A program made the position numbers and the translations under genes. A stretch of DNA of 55,336 nt, taken from assembly GCA_044374295.1 (NCBI GenBank), contig JBILOU010000006.1, positions 1-55,336 on the forward strand, in the 5' to 3' direction. Under the pieces are notes generated by a model. That model saw only the letters and a list, made by a program, of their open reading frames with translations. It had not been told where the DNA came from and did no database searches. This document shows positions 40,395 through 49,360 of this stretch, one piece after another. The first letter of the stretch is position 1. The number at the start of each line of letters is the position of its first letter. This DNA comes from CAIZGX01 sp044374295. GTDB taxonomy: Bacteria; Bacteroidota; Bacteroidia; Flavobacteriales_D; Sanyastnellaceae.

Positions 40395-42679
40395 AAAAGC
40401 TCGGTTAAAATGCGAAGTGTTTCTTTCGCAGCGTCTTTCGGATGAAGCGCTGTGTCTGAAATACCCGAGATGACCCGTGTAACGTCGTGGTCTATTTTTC
40501 CTTCAACAAACCAATCGGAACCTTTCGCAACGGTGATGTAAACCGAGTAGTTGTGGTGCATGGTTCCGGGGCGCTCACCAATGATATGTAAAACACATTT
40601 TTTATTTGTTGAAATGGAATCGCCAAAGAGTTGTTCGCCGCAGCGATAACCCGCACGAACTCTTCCATGTTGAATGAATAACTTGTTTTCACTCAACGTG
40701 AATTTATCCTTCAACAATACATTCAGTTCTTCCACATAAGGTTTCAAATGTCCTTGATCAAGAATGGAGGAAACATTCAATCCGTCAGAAACTACAATCT
40801 GAATATCGGGAGTTTTATTCTTCCATTTCGATTTTAAAATTTCTAATACGTAGATACTATCGCGTGAGAGTTGTTCGCCCGATTGCGGATGGTAGATGTA
40901 ATCTTTTCGATCTTTCGATAGTGAGCTAATCGCAATTCCATGAGGAAGAAATTTTCCGAATTGAGCGGGTGTTTCTTCCCACAAACATTTCTTAGCATCT
41001 GCATAAAGCAGGCGAATTTCTTGTTCTAGATCAGGGTTCATATCCCAGTGATTCACTCCATAATCTGTGGCAATAGGTACTCCGCGCTCTCGAACTCTCT
41101 CAATGCATGCAAGACCTTCCGAATAAATTTCGTCCATTGAACGCGTATCACCTTTCAATTTGAGATATTGGTAATACATCCAAACAGGATCTCCAAAGTG
41201 AGCAGAGGGCTTGTTGTTTTCATCGATGATTTCCATCTGCTTGAAAAACGCCCACATGGCATCATTGATTTTGTATCCGAACTTTTCGCGAATGCGCAGG
41301 TGATCGCTAAACGATGTGGTTAAGTAACTCAGCATCGGATCGTTCTTCGTTGGAAGAGCCATGAGATAGCCCGGATTGGCCGGCATGATTTGATCAATGC
41401 ACCAATCTAAATCATCCAACGAAACATCCATGTGAAGCGTGGTGCAAATGTCCAAGCCAATCATGAGTCCGTGTAATTTCCCCATCACTAAATCTTCCAA
41501 GCAACAACGTACCAATTGTTCTTTCGTTCTGAAAACTTCGGGACCAATGAATCCAGCAACATCGTTTAAATGTACCCAAGACTCTTCGTTGAGTTGTTGT
41601 TTTAATCCGCGCCACAGGCCGTATTTACGCGACTCGTGAATAAGCATGTCGAAGCCTTCTCCGTGCCCGTTCGTTTCATCTGCGCCTTGTCCGGTCTCGG
41701 CATAGAGTCCGAATTTACCTTTGCGCTGTGAGGCATATTTCTTAAGTTTTTCAATGGTAACATCGAAGGTCTGATTCGCCTTAACGGTACCAGCAATACT
41801 TTGAAACCACATGCCGGTTTGACCGTTGTAAGTCTTTTCAACTTCGGCTTGAATATCGATGTGCGCCAACACAGAATGTGAAAGCGTATTTTCTAGTTTG
41901 AAGGTGGTAAGCAAATCGTATAAAGCCATTTCAATTTTCGCAACCGATTCCGGATTGCTTGAAACAGGATTATTACCTAGAACTAAATCGCCTACACTGT
42001 AACTCCACGCGTCAAATACTTGCCAGACTATGTCTTCAATGTTATCGGTGGGAGAGTTGGGTTGAACGCGCGCGCTCATATATCCCTTCGAACCCATCTG
42101 AGTTCCAGGAAGAGGATGGAAAATTTTGCTGCTAATAGCGATAAGCTCTTGGTTCGACATGAGCTTCACAACACAAGCAATGATGTCGCTTGTTAAATAG
42201 GGAAGGAACGTTTTTATTTCAGTTTCATTCGACAGCAAGAGGAGTTCTTTAAACTCGCGCATGCGAAGTTTACCAATAGCCTTTCCAGATTCTGTTTCTT
42301 GAAATGCGCGTGTCGACTGTTCAATGAATTCCGATTGCTCGTCGGTGAAAACAGAATTTTGGCGAATGTTGTCAAGGGTGGTTTCAGCAAGAAGCATTCG
42401 AGCCTTCAAACGATCTTCATCGCTTGCGGCGGCTATTCCAGCAATCTCATCGCCTTCTTTGAACTCATTCGCAGCGCCGAGTAATTGGCGGTAAAGGGTA
42501 ACGTCGAAACTTCCTTTTTGACGTTGAATGTATTGAAACAAATCTTCTCCAACAAGGGGAGAAGGGACTACAATTTTTTCGAAATGAAAATGATCAGACT
42601 CCCCGAAAACTTTCCCTGAGACAAGTGTATAGGTGACAGTCGCCATTCCTAATTTGCTTAAAAAATCGCGACGCTCCAT
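40391..42679 (-). CDS. Fused ethanolamine ammonia-lyase (EutB-EutC) with Tat-like N-terminus
   Basis: The 762-residue protein joins the large and small subunits of adenosylcobalamin-dependent ethanolamine ammonia-lyase. The EutB part (about 45-500) has ARVQPNSPTD, GNNPVSSNP, LYAETGQGAD and GFIGPEVF. Arg204, Gln206, Asn237, Glu328 and Asp410 align by eye with Arg160, Gln162, Asn193, Glu287 and Asp362 of the E. coli enzyme. The EutC part (about 595-762) has DIQIVVSDGLNVSSIL, GRVRAGYRCGEQLFGD and HIIGERPGTMHHNYSVYIT. The N-terminus ERRDFLSKLGMATVTYTLVSG looks like a twin-arginine signal. Known enzymes are cytosolic and made of separate chains. No eut or cobalamin genes are nearby; the gene follows the O-acetylation operon by 20 nt. 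Confidence 0.88.
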   Translation of the reverse strand: MERRDFLSKLGMATVTYTLVSGKVFGESDHFHFEKIVVPSPLVGEDLFQYIQRQKGSFDVTLYRQLLGAANEFKEGDEIAGIAAASDEDRLKARMLLAETTLDNIRQNSVFTDEQSEFIEQSTRAFQETESGKAIGKLRMREFKELLLLSNETEIKTFLPYLTSDIIACVVKLMSNQELIAISSKIFHPLPGTQMGSKGYMSARVQPNSPTDNIEDIVWQVFDAWSYSVGDLVLGNNPVSSNPESVAKIEMALYDLLTTFKLENTLSHSVLAHIDIQAEVEKTYNGQTGMWFQSIAGTVKANQTFDVTIEKLKKYASQRKGKFGLYAETGQGADETNGHGEGFDMLIHESRKYGLWRGLKQQLNEESWVHLNDVAGFIGPEVFRTKEQLVRCCLEDLVMGKLHGLMIGLDICTTLHMDVSLDDLDWCIDQIMPANPGYLMALPTKNDPMLSYLTTSFSDHLRIREKFGYKINDAMWAFFKQMEIIDENNKPSAHFGDPVWMYYQYLKLKGDTRSMDEIYSEGLACIERVRERGVPIATDYGVNHWDMNPDLEQEIRLLYADAKKCLWEETPAQFGKFLPHGIAISSLSKDRKDYIYHPQSGEQLSRDSIYVLEILKSKWKNKTPDIQIVVSDGLNVSSILDQGHLKPYVEELNVLLKDKFTLSENKLFIQHGRVRAGYRCGEQLFGDSISTNKKCVLHIIGERPGTMHHNYSVYITVAKGSDWFVEGKIDHDVTRVISGISDTALHPKDAAKETLRILTELF

Positions 42680-42699
42680 GGTTGTTCTTTTTGGTGAAT

Positions 42700-44169
42700 T
42701 TACTTCAGTTTCAACTTCTGACCAATTTGAAGTTTGTCGCTTTTTAAATTGTTTAATTTTTTCAATTTGGAAACGGTGGTTTTGTGTTTTTGGGCTATTT
42801 CCGATAACGTATCTCCTTTTTTTACGGTATATACTTTTTTTCCGGAAGTACCTGTTTCAGAGTGTTCGTTCGAGCGACTTTCTTCGTCCTTCTGTGTGCG
42901 CAGCTCGGTGTATTTTTTCACTGGAATATGAAGCGAGTCTTGGTTCGATTGGGTATTCAATAGCGAAAGTGTGTTTTCAATGCTGGAATACAATAGATAC
43001 CCTTTGAGCTCGTATCCTTTTTTAGTTAAGTGAATGAAATCTTTTTGCGCATACCCTTGCTCATTCCAAAACTTAATTTTTTTATAACCACCCGATAAAT
43101 CATAAAAATTCCAATACAACGAATTCGTTGCATACGCCATAGAATCTAGCACTTCGTTGAAACGAATACCCGCATCTATATACCTTCCGTTTTTATATAA
43201 ATCTTGCATAGATGTAAAGATGATGGAGACATGCGGATTAATCGCCTTGAATTTCGCAACGGTTTCATTCACATATCTTGGTATGTTGTTGTCCATTTTA
43301 TTCGTATACAAAATGTTGTTCGTTCCGAAATCTATAATCACAACATCAGGGAGAAACTGTGGTGCTTGATCTTCCAATTTTGTAATGGATAGAACAGATT
43401 GAAACGCAGCGGCACCCACACCAAACGACTCGTACAACAGGCCTTTTTTACTTTCATGCTCTACGTTTATCCCATAGCAGGTAAAGACTTCGCCTTCTTC
43501 GCCATTACCAATCCATTCCCATTCAACTGTTTTAATTTCGCCATCAAAGTGTATTGGAAGAAACGATTCATTCAAGTGATTCATAAGTGAGTCCTGATTG
43601 AATACGTAGCAAACATCTCCATTAATGCACAGCTGAAATTCGGGTGTAAGCGCATTCAAGTCCAAGAAAAGTTGAAGTAAATATTTTTCGGTTGGAATGG
43701 GGGTGTTCAGTGTAACGGTGAATGATGCTGAAGTGTCCTGCGTACTCACAGTCATCCCGCGAATTCCCAGTGGTATTTTAGGTGGAAGTTGAAAGCTCTT
43801 CGCGTAGGTCCACTCTCCTGTATGAGAGGTTTTGCTGTTCACGGAATTGTAGGTATTAGCAGCAGAAAATGGAAACAAGAACCCGGGTCCAGCATTGCCG
43901 TATTTCTTCTTTAAAAACTTACAGGCTTCAGTCGTTACTATTTCAGATTGAATATGACTGGCTCCGTAGTGATACACCACGGTTCTTCCTCCATTCAAGG
44001 CTTTATGCATGTTTCTTTGAAAGAGCAGCCCTGCTTCCTTAGTTGGAAACTGAATGAAAGAGTAACTGGTGTCTATTCCTAAAAGTTTAATCGACTCGTT
44101 GAATGTTTGCGAAAATGAAATCAAGCTGATCAAGCAAGCGGCTGTTGTGCTAATGAGATTCTTCTTCAT
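42700..44169 (-). CDS. Periplasmic SGNH/GDSL hydrolase with C-terminal LysM domain
   Basis: The 489-residue protein has a signal peptide (to about residue 20, SLISFSQ). An SGNH-type domain follows: YHYGASHIQSEIV with candidate nucleophile Ser71, VVIIDFGTNNILYT with the block III Asn, and QKDFIHLTKKGYELKG with the Asp-x-x-His pair. A C-terminal LysM domain (about 445-489, VYTVKKGDTLSEIAQKHKTT) should bind peptidoglycan. It is an esterase or acetyltransferase acting at the wall. It overlaps the DHHW gene by 4 nt and belongs to the MBOAT operon, so it probably adds or removes acetyl groups in that system. Confidence 0.87.
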   Translation of the reverse strand: MKKNLISTTAACLISLISFSQTFNESIKLLGIDTSYSFIQFPTKEAGLLFQRNMHKALNGGRTVVYHYGASHIQSEIVTTEACKFLKKKYGNAGPGFLFPFSAANTYNSVNSKTSHTGEWTYAKSFQLPPKIPLGIRGMTVSTQDTSASFTVTLNTPIPTEKYLLQLFLDLNALTPEFQLCINGDVCYVFNQDSLMNHLNESFLPIHFDGEIKTVEWEWIGNGEEGEVFTCYGINVEHESKKGLLYESFGVGAAAFQSVLSITKLEDQAPQFLPDVVIIDFGTNNILYTNKMDNNIPRYVNETVAKFKAINPHVSIIFTSMQDLYKNGRYIDAGIRFNEVLDSMAYATNSLYWNFYDLSGGYKKIKFWNEQGYAQKDFIHLTKKGYELKGYLLYSSIENTLSLLNTQSNQDSLHIPVKKYTELRTQKDEESRSNEHSETGTSGKKVYTVKKGDTLSEIAQKHKTTVSKLKKLNNLKSDKLQIGQKLKLK

Positions 44170-45476
44170 GGTGCTTGCGGTTCTATTGGTTTGTCTGCTG
44201 GTGTTATAGATTGTCCTTCATTAGGCGTTGTCTCTGCTGAGGGAGTAACGGCCTTTTTGAATCCGAGATTGCGCATCATTTGAATGGTACCCCTGCTCAT
44301 GGCACCATACATACCCATTCCGAAAATTAAGTCGTTAATGCCGTTGTCGCGTATGAGCGTCATGAGGTTGTGCTTCGAATAGCGAAAATCCACTACCCAT
44401 ATTTCTTCGTAATGATGAACAAGGTATACCGCAAAGGCATTACCCATTGAGTTTTTAATAACACAAGCCTTGCGTCCATTCTTCACACCAGTGGTTATTT
44501 TTTCTAAAGGCTGGTCGCCGGAAATGAAACAGGCATATCCCGAAGCTCCGTTGAAAAGAGTACATTTCTTTTCGTTTTTGAATCCTCTTTCAGGGTAGTA
44601 AACACTTTCTGTAATTACGCGAGGTTTGTATAGTTCAAGCGTGTCTGGATGCTCTTTTATACTAACGTCGCGTGTAAGGTCATACAATGACCCTAAGAAA
44701 GCACCACGATTTTCGTAGTTCATTTCCGAGCGATCTACCGGCTGAATTCCGGCCGATTTGCAAAAGGCCACATATGCGTGGTAGGCTCCATTAGCAGTCC
44801 AGTGATGGTCTGTTCCAAAGAATAACTTCTCATTACGATGGGCATTCAACTCACTTAGTACATCTGCAAAACGAACGCCGGGCTGCAGATTGTTGCGAAT
44901 GGCATTAAGCGTTTGCTCGTTCTTCCCATTCAGATGTGCGTATTGTTTGGCAGGGATATATGCGCTAGAGAGGGGAGCAATGCACGAATAAACTGTCACG
45001 CCCGGACCTAACGCAGTGGCGTAGTCGTTCAGTAATTTCGCGAAAACAGGAGACACAGCCGGTGATCCCGTATTCGGGGTATAGGCAGCGCCGTTGATAA
45101 TTATAAGTCCGTTTTTGTAGAGTTCCTTGAAGTCATCTGCAGCCACTTCGAGACTGTCAGTGGTTTGTGTTTGTTGTTCCATACCGCCTTCAACAGCAAC
45201 AATGCGAATTTCATCTTCGAAATGAATCCCCATTTTATAGCGAATGGAATTACTCAGTTGCAACAACCAATCTCGTTCCGGAAATTGATCGTTCACATAG
45301 TCACTAATTCCTCTAAAATAGGCGCCTGAGAAGTATGTCGTGTCGTTAAGAGCAGGCCATTGCGCAAGCGTGCGATTTTCAGAATCTGAAATTTGTTTTT
45401 TCTCTGTGAAAAAAAAGACAGTGCTTATTCCGACTAGAACAACAGCTTGCAGACAAATACTAATTTTTTGAAACAT
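44166..45476 (-). CDS. DHHW/AlgJ-like protein of the O-acetylation system
   Basis: From the ATG at 45476 the protein has 436 residues: one N-terminal membrane helix (ICLQAVVLVGISTVFFF) and an extracytoplasmic domain with the name-giving FFGTDHHWTANGAYHAYVAF. In AlgJ/AlgX proteins this Asp-His motif belongs to the catalytic triad for O-acetylation. The DQPLEK-type YACFISGDQPLEKITT and CVIKNSMGNAFAVYLVHHYEEI also match DHHW proteins. The start at 45476 directly follows the MBOAT stop; an ATG at 45518 would overlap MBOAT by 41 nt. The C-terminal tail is rich in Pro, Thr and Glu. Confidence 0.88.
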   Translation of the reverse strand: MFQKISICLQAVVLVGISTVFFFTEKKQISDSENRTLAQWPALNDTTYFSGAYFRGISDYVNDQFPERDWLLQLSNSIRYKMGIHFEDEIRIVAVEGGMEQQTQTTDSLEVAADDFKELYKNGLIIINGAAYTPNTGSPAVSPVFAKLLNDYATALGPGVTVYSCIAPLSSAYIPAKQYAHLNGKNEQTLNAIRNNLQPGVRFADVLSELNAHRNEKLFFGTDHHWTANGAYHAYVAFCKSAGIQPVDRSEMNYENRGAFLGSLYDLTRDVSIKEHPDTLELYKPRVITESVYYPERGFKNEKKCTLFNGASGYACFISGDQPLEKITTGVKNGRKACVIKNSMGNAFAVYLVHHYEEIWVVDFRYSKHNLMTLIRDNGINDLIFGMGMYGAMSRGTIQMMRNLGFKKAVTPSAETTPNEGQSITPADKPIEPQAP

Positions 45477-45477
45477 A

Positions 45478-46872
45478 CTAGAAACGGAAATAAATGAATG
45501 GGTTGTACGTATCGTCAATCAAGAGCACGGTGCCCAAAAGAAGAAAGAGAATATTTATCACAGGAGCGAAATAGAAATAGAACTTGGTTGCCCTTTTGTG
45601 CACCTTATGCTCGGCATTAAAAATCTCATTCCAAGGAATACAAAGCAGAACAACAACAATAAAATAGAAGAGATAACCCAACAAATCATTTTTCAGGTTT
45701 ATTGAAACAGGAAATTCAGAGTGGAAGAGAGTTTTGATGAATATTTTTAATTTTTCGAAATCGACATAGTAAAAAATAGCGCGACTAAAAATGATGAGAA
45801 TCAGTGTATAGCTATGTTTGAAAAAACGAGGAGTTATATTGAGTACGCGCTGAAGAATTTTTTCTAGAATCATACAACATCCGAAGAAAGTACCCCACAG
45901 TACAAAATTCCAACTGGCCCCATGCCAGAAACCAGTAAGCAACCAAACAATCATGATATTTCGAAGTTGAAACTTTCTATTTCCACCTAAAGGAATGTAG
46001 ACATAGTCGCGGAAGAATCTACCCAAAGACATGTGCCAACGCTTGTAAAAATCGCCAACTGAAGTTGCTGCATACGGATGTCTGAAATTCTCCAAGAAGT
46101 TAAATCCAAGTATTCTTCCAAGGCCAATGGCCATGTCTGAATATCCTGAGAAATCGAAATAAATTTGAATAGAGAACAAGGTAATTCCAAACCACGCCTC
46201 AGGAGAAGATAGGTTCGTAAATTGCATGTCGAGATATTTCTCCACGAGAATGCTCGCCGTATTGGCAATTACAACTTTTTTAAATAATCCCAAACAAAAC
46301 CTGTTCACCCCGCTCCATACCATACTCCACGAGGTCTTTCTATGGTTTATAGTGTCTTGAATTTCCGAGTAACGAACAATAGGTCCGGCAACCAAATGAG
46401 GAAACATAGTAACGTAAACCATGAAGTTCAAAAAGCTTTTTTGAACTTGAATGTGGCCACGATGAACGTCTAGAGTGTATGAAAGTGAAAGAAAAGTATA
46501 GAATGAAATGCCAAGCGGTAAAGTAATTCCTGGTTTAGTGAATGCCGTTCCAAATAACCAATTGGTATTTTCTACAAAAAAATCGGCGTACTTAAAGGTC
46601 ATGAGCAACCCAATGTTTATAGCAATAGAGACAATGAGTGCAATTTTTGATTGGAAATTACCTCTGTGATTGCTTATGTATAGCGCCATAAAATAATTGA
46701 CAATGCTGGAAAAAAGCAAAAGGATTATCCAGATGGGCTCACCCCAAGCGTAGAATAGAAGAGAGAAAATTAACACAATGAAATTCTTTCCTTTCATACT
46801 CGGAACCAAAAAGTACGCGAGCAATGAAAGGGGGAGAAAAAAGAAGATAAAGATTAGACTTGAAAAAACCAT
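45478..46872 (-). CDS. MBOAT-family membrane O-acyltransferase (AlgI-like)
   Basis: The 464-residue multi-spanning protein starts MVFSSLIFIFFFLPLSLLAYFLVP, the family N-terminus. It carries YFDFSGYSDMAIGLGRILGFNFLENFRHPY, WHMSLGRFFRDYVYIPLGGNR and the catalytic-His segment TGFWHGASWNFVLWG. It moves acetyl groups across the inner membrane for transfer to a polysaccharide or peptidoglycan by the DHHW and SGNH partners encoded directly downstream. The ATG at 46872 is preferred to one at 46899 because it begins the conserved segment. First gene of the minus-strand operon that runs to 40391. Confidence 0.93.
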   Translation of the reverse strand: MVFSSLIFIFFFLPLSLLAYFLVPSMKGKNFIVLIFSLLFYAWGEPIWIILLLFSSIVNYFMALYISNHRGNFQSKIALIVSIAINIGLLMTFKYADFFVENTNWLFGTAFTKPGITLPLGISFYTFLSLSYTLDVHRGHIQVQKSFLNFMVYVTMFPHLVAGPIVRYSEIQDTINHRKTSWSMVWSGVNRFCLGLFKKVVIANTASILVEKYLDMQFTNLSSPEAWFGITLFSIQIYFDFSGYSDMAIGLGRILGFNFLENFRHPYAATSVGDFYKRWHMSLGRFFRDYVYIPLGGNRKFQLRNIMIVWLLTGFWHGASWNFVLWGTFFGCCMILEKILQRVLNITPRFFKHSYTLILIIFSRAIFYYVDFEKLKIFIKTLFHSEFPVSINLKNDLLGYLFYFIVVVLLCIPWNEIFNAEHKVHKRATKFYFYFAPVINILFLLLGTVLLIDDTYNPFIYFRF

Positions 46873-46972
46873 TGCGATGAAAATTGTTAAGCAAGGCAAG
46901 TTAAATTGAGAAATCTGAATGCGTTAGGCTAAAGAAGCATAGATATTGACAATACAGTTTTAACTTAGCGGT

Positions 46973-47566
46973 ATGGATGGCAAGTATAAAGTTGGCGATT
47001 TTGTTCGTTTTTTGAATGATGAGGGAGAAGGCTTTATTGTTAGTTTTTCTGACAATGATTCTGCTTTGGTTGAAGATAGCAGCGGATTTGCCTTTGAGCA
47101 TCCGTTGCGTGAGTTGGTGAAAATTGAAAATTCAAAACACGAGTTTTCACAATATAATCAAGTGCAGCCGAACACACGAGAGATGCTCGATCGCAACATT
47201 GATTCTCATGCCGTGAAAGCGGCATCGAAAGATTTCAAGAACAGATACAAAGAGCGCGCGGCAAATGACTTTCCGCACAACGCCGATTTGTTCGAAGTGG
47301 ATTTGCACATTCACGAGTTGCTCGACAATTACGAGCGCATGACGAACGGAGAAATTGTAACCATTCAGATGGAACACTTCGAACGCATGTTAGCCATTGC
47401 AGAAAAGAAAAAAGTGAAGAAGGTGATCTTCATTCACGGCGTAGGGCAGGGAGTCTTGCGCGCAGAGATTCGTTCATTTTTAAAAAGCTACTATCCGCAA
47501 TGCGAATTCCTCGACGGGAATTACCAGAAATACGGACACGGCGCAACGGAAGTTAGATTCAGATAA
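46973..47566 (+). CDS. Smr-domain protein with N-terminal DUF2027-like domain
   Basis: The 197-residue protein has a small N-terminal beta domain (YKVGDFVRFLNDEGEGFIVSF) and a linker. The C-terminal Smr domain has FEVDLHIHELLDN at about 103-115 and the hallmark VIFIHGVGQGVLRAEIRSFL (H-G-x-G-x-G-x-L-R). Smr domains nick DNA or cleave RNA at stalled ribosomes in other bacteria. As MutS2 at 9994-12090 lacks this domain, the protein could supply the activity in trans, but that is inference. A serine hydrolase gene follows after 8 nt. Confidence 0.87.
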   Translation: MDGKYKVGDFVRFLNDEGEGFIVSFSDNDSALVEDSSGFAFEHPLRELVKIENSKHEFSQYNQVQPNTREMLDRNIDSHAVKAASKDFKNRYKERAANDFPHNADLFEVDLHIHELLDNYERMTNGEIVTIQMEHFERMLAIAEKKKVKKVIFIHGVGQGVLRAEIRSFLKSYYPQCEFLDGNYQKYGHGATEVRFR

Positions 47567-47574
47567 CATTCAAC

Positions 47575-49107
47575 ATGAAAAAAATATTCCTTTCATTTGT
47601 AGCGGTAGCATTTGTGCTGAGCCCATCGGCACAAAAGAAAAATGCAAAGCCTTTCGCAACGCAACTCACCGCTTTGGAAACCAAAATGATCGAGGGCTTG
47701 ACGAAGTACAACGTCCCGGGCGGCGCCATTGCCATTGTCTACAACAACGAAATTATTTTGTCGAAAGGATTCGGTTTGAAGGATGCAGCGACGAAAGAGC
47801 CTGTGACTGAAAACAGTTCCTTCGCTATAGCTAGCAACTCGAAGGCCTTCACCAGCGCCGCGTTGGCAATCTGTGTCGATCGCGGATTGTTGAAGTGGGA
47901 CGATAAGGTTCAAGATTTTCTTCCAGAATTAAAATTATATGACCCGTATGTTTCGGCGAATTTGACGGTGCGCGATTTGCTTTCGCATAGACAAGGATTT
48001 GAAACATTTGCTGGAGATTTAATCTGGTACGGAACGAATCATTCTCGCGCTGAAATTCTGCGCAGATGGCAATTCGTTGAGCCGAAGTACGGATTCCGCA
48101 CCACCTATGGTTACAGCAATATTGCATTCTTGGCGGCTGGACAAATCGTTGAAAGGGTAACAGGAAAAAATTGGGACGAATTTGTAAAGAATGAATTTTT
48201 TATTCCATTGGGAATGAAGAACGCGAACACGTCGATTACGGCGTTTCAGCCTGGCGCCGACATTGCTTCTCCGCATAACACCGTGAAGGGCAAGAACATT
48301 CCCATTCCATATGTGAATTGGGACAACATTGGTCCTGCAGGAAGCATTAATGCTTGTGTGAATGAGTTGAGCCAATGGATGATGTTGCAGTTGAACAAGG
48401 GAACGTTGGGTGGAAAGAAATACTGGGACGAAAAGCGCACGTATGAAATGTGGGAGTACAACATTAACAAGCCGGTGAGCAAGTGGCAGCGCGAGAATAT
48501 GCCTTCGCGACATGCGAACGGATACGGCATGGGTTGGGAGTTGATGGAATATGGCGGGCACAAGATTGTGAGTCATGGCGGTGGGTATGACGGAATGATC
48601 TCGAAGACGATTTTGGTTCCCGATATGAACTTGGGATTTGTTATTTTAACGAACAGCAACAACTCGTTGCCAAGTGCTATGGGCTTTGAGTTCTTGGATT
48701 TGTTTTTAGGAGTGAAAGGAGAGAAGAATTGGGTGGCAGAATTCGCCCCGAAGGAAGAAGAGCCTGTTTTGCTTACCGCTTTGAATGGGGAGGCATTTGA
48801 ATGGAATTCTCCAGTAACGTCAAAGGTCGAGGGGGTTTATCGCAGTGAGATGTATGGAGATGTTGAAGTTTTAAAGAATGGTGATGTCTACAAAATCGAT
48901 TTCAAACCAACAGCATTATTTAAAGGGAATCTTGTCCATATAGATAACAATGTATTCACCTTACATTGGTCAACGCAAATGATGCTCCCGAGCGGCAAGG
49001 TGCAATTTATAGCGAATATGGAAGGCGAGATGGAGGAGATGCGGGTGTTTGTTGAGAATCCGGATTTTGATTTTACGGAATTGAAATTGTATAAAGTGAA
49101 GGATTAG
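47575..49107 (+). CDS. Serine hydrolase of the beta-lactamase/penicillin-binding class C fold
   Basis: The 510-residue exported protein has a signal peptide (to about residue 20). The catalytic motifs are SNSK (Ser87-x-x-Lys90), YSN (Tyr180-Ser-Asn182) and HGG in KIVSHGGGYDGMISK near residue 340. A C-terminal beta domain (about 395-510, DUF3471-like) follows. Such proteins are D-amino-acid or peptide esterases or peptidases; beta-lactamase action is possible but not implied. It probably shares a transcript with the Smr gene upstream and is followed by the tRNA-Arg promoter. Confidence 0.9.
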   Translation: MKKIFLSFVAVAFVLSPSAQKKNAKPFATQLTALETKMIEGLTKYNVPGGAIAIVYNNEIILSKGFGLKDAATKEPVTENSSFAIASNSKAFTSAALAICVDRGLLKWDDKVQDFLPELKLYDPYVSANLTVRDLLSHRQGFETFAGDLIWYGTNHSRAEILRRWQFVEPKYGFRTTYGYSNIAFLAAGQIVERVTGKNWDEFVKNEFFIPLGMKNANTSITAFQPGADIASPHNTVKGKNIPIPYVNWDNIGPAGSINACVNELSQWMMLQLNKGTLGGKKYWDEKRTYEMWEYNINKPVSKWQRENMPSRHANGYGMGWELMEYGGHKIVSHGGGYDGMISKTILVPDMNLGFVILTNSNNSLPSAMGFEFLDLFLGVKGEKNWVAEFAPKEEEPVLLTALNGEAFEWNSPVTSKVEGVYRSEMYGDVEVLKNGDVYKIDFKPTALFKGNLVHIDNNVFTLHWSTQMMLPSGKVQFIANMEGEMEEMRVFVENPDFDFTELKLYKVKD

Positions 49108-49150
49108 ACCTTATTCTATGGCTTTTGGATTCAAAAAAGTGATTGAATCA

Positions 49151-49180
49151 TTGTTAAGTTAGAGGAATTGCTTATATTTG
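49151..49180 (+). promoter_or_regulatory. Promoter of tRNA-Arg
   Basis: TTG at 49151-49153 and TATATTTG at 49173-49180 are 19 nt apart, a near-perfect Bacteroidota promoter. The mature tRNA begins at 49199, 18 nt after the -7 box. Confidence 0.8.
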
Positions 49181-49198
49181 CACCCGCTTAATAGCAAT

Positions 49199-49275
49199 GG
49201 CATTGTAGCTCAACTGGATAGAGCATCGCACTACGGATGCGAAGGTTTGGGGTTCGAATCCCTACAGTGTCACCA
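49199..49275 (+). tRNA. tRNA-Arg (anticodon ACG)
   Basis: A complete cloverleaf can be folded. The acceptor stem is GGCATTG (49199-49205) with CAGTGTC (49265-49271). The D stem is GCTC/GAGC (49208-49211 with 49221-49224). The anticodon stem TCGCA/TGCGA holds loop CTACGGA with anticodon ACG at 49233-49235. The T stem TGGGG/CCCTA has loop TTCGAAT. The 3' CCA (49273-49275) is encoded. The first anticodon base would be edited to inosine by TadA to read CGU, CGC and CGA. Confidence 0.96.
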
Positions 49276-49285
49276 TCAAGCAACC

Positions 49286-49313
49286 AAATCCCCGACGAAA
49301 GTTGGGGATTTTT
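49286..49313 (+). terminator. Intrinsic terminator of tRNA-Arg
   Basis: AAATCCCCGAC (49286-49296) pairs with GTTGGGGATTT (49301-49311), with a GAAA loop and one G-T pair. A run of T residues to 49313 follows. Confidence 0.9.
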
Positions 49314-49347
49314 GGTTTGGCGAGTTACACAGTAAATAAAGGTTGAA

Positions 49348-49360
49348 AGACCTACGGTCT
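49348..49360. repeat. Solitary hairpin unit at a stop codon
   Basis: AGACC-TAC-GGTCT is a 5-bp stem with a triloop; the stop codon of the minus-strand gene (49352-49354) lies in it. It resembles one unit of the arrays (C-GTA-G loop on the minus strand) but has no repeated neighbours. Confidence 0.4.

Noticed and set aside
40391..42679. Ethanolamine-utilisation microcompartment operon
   Set aside because: No shell, reactivase, aldehyde dehydrogenase or cobalamin adenosyltransferase genes are present; the lyase is alone behind an O-acetylation operon.
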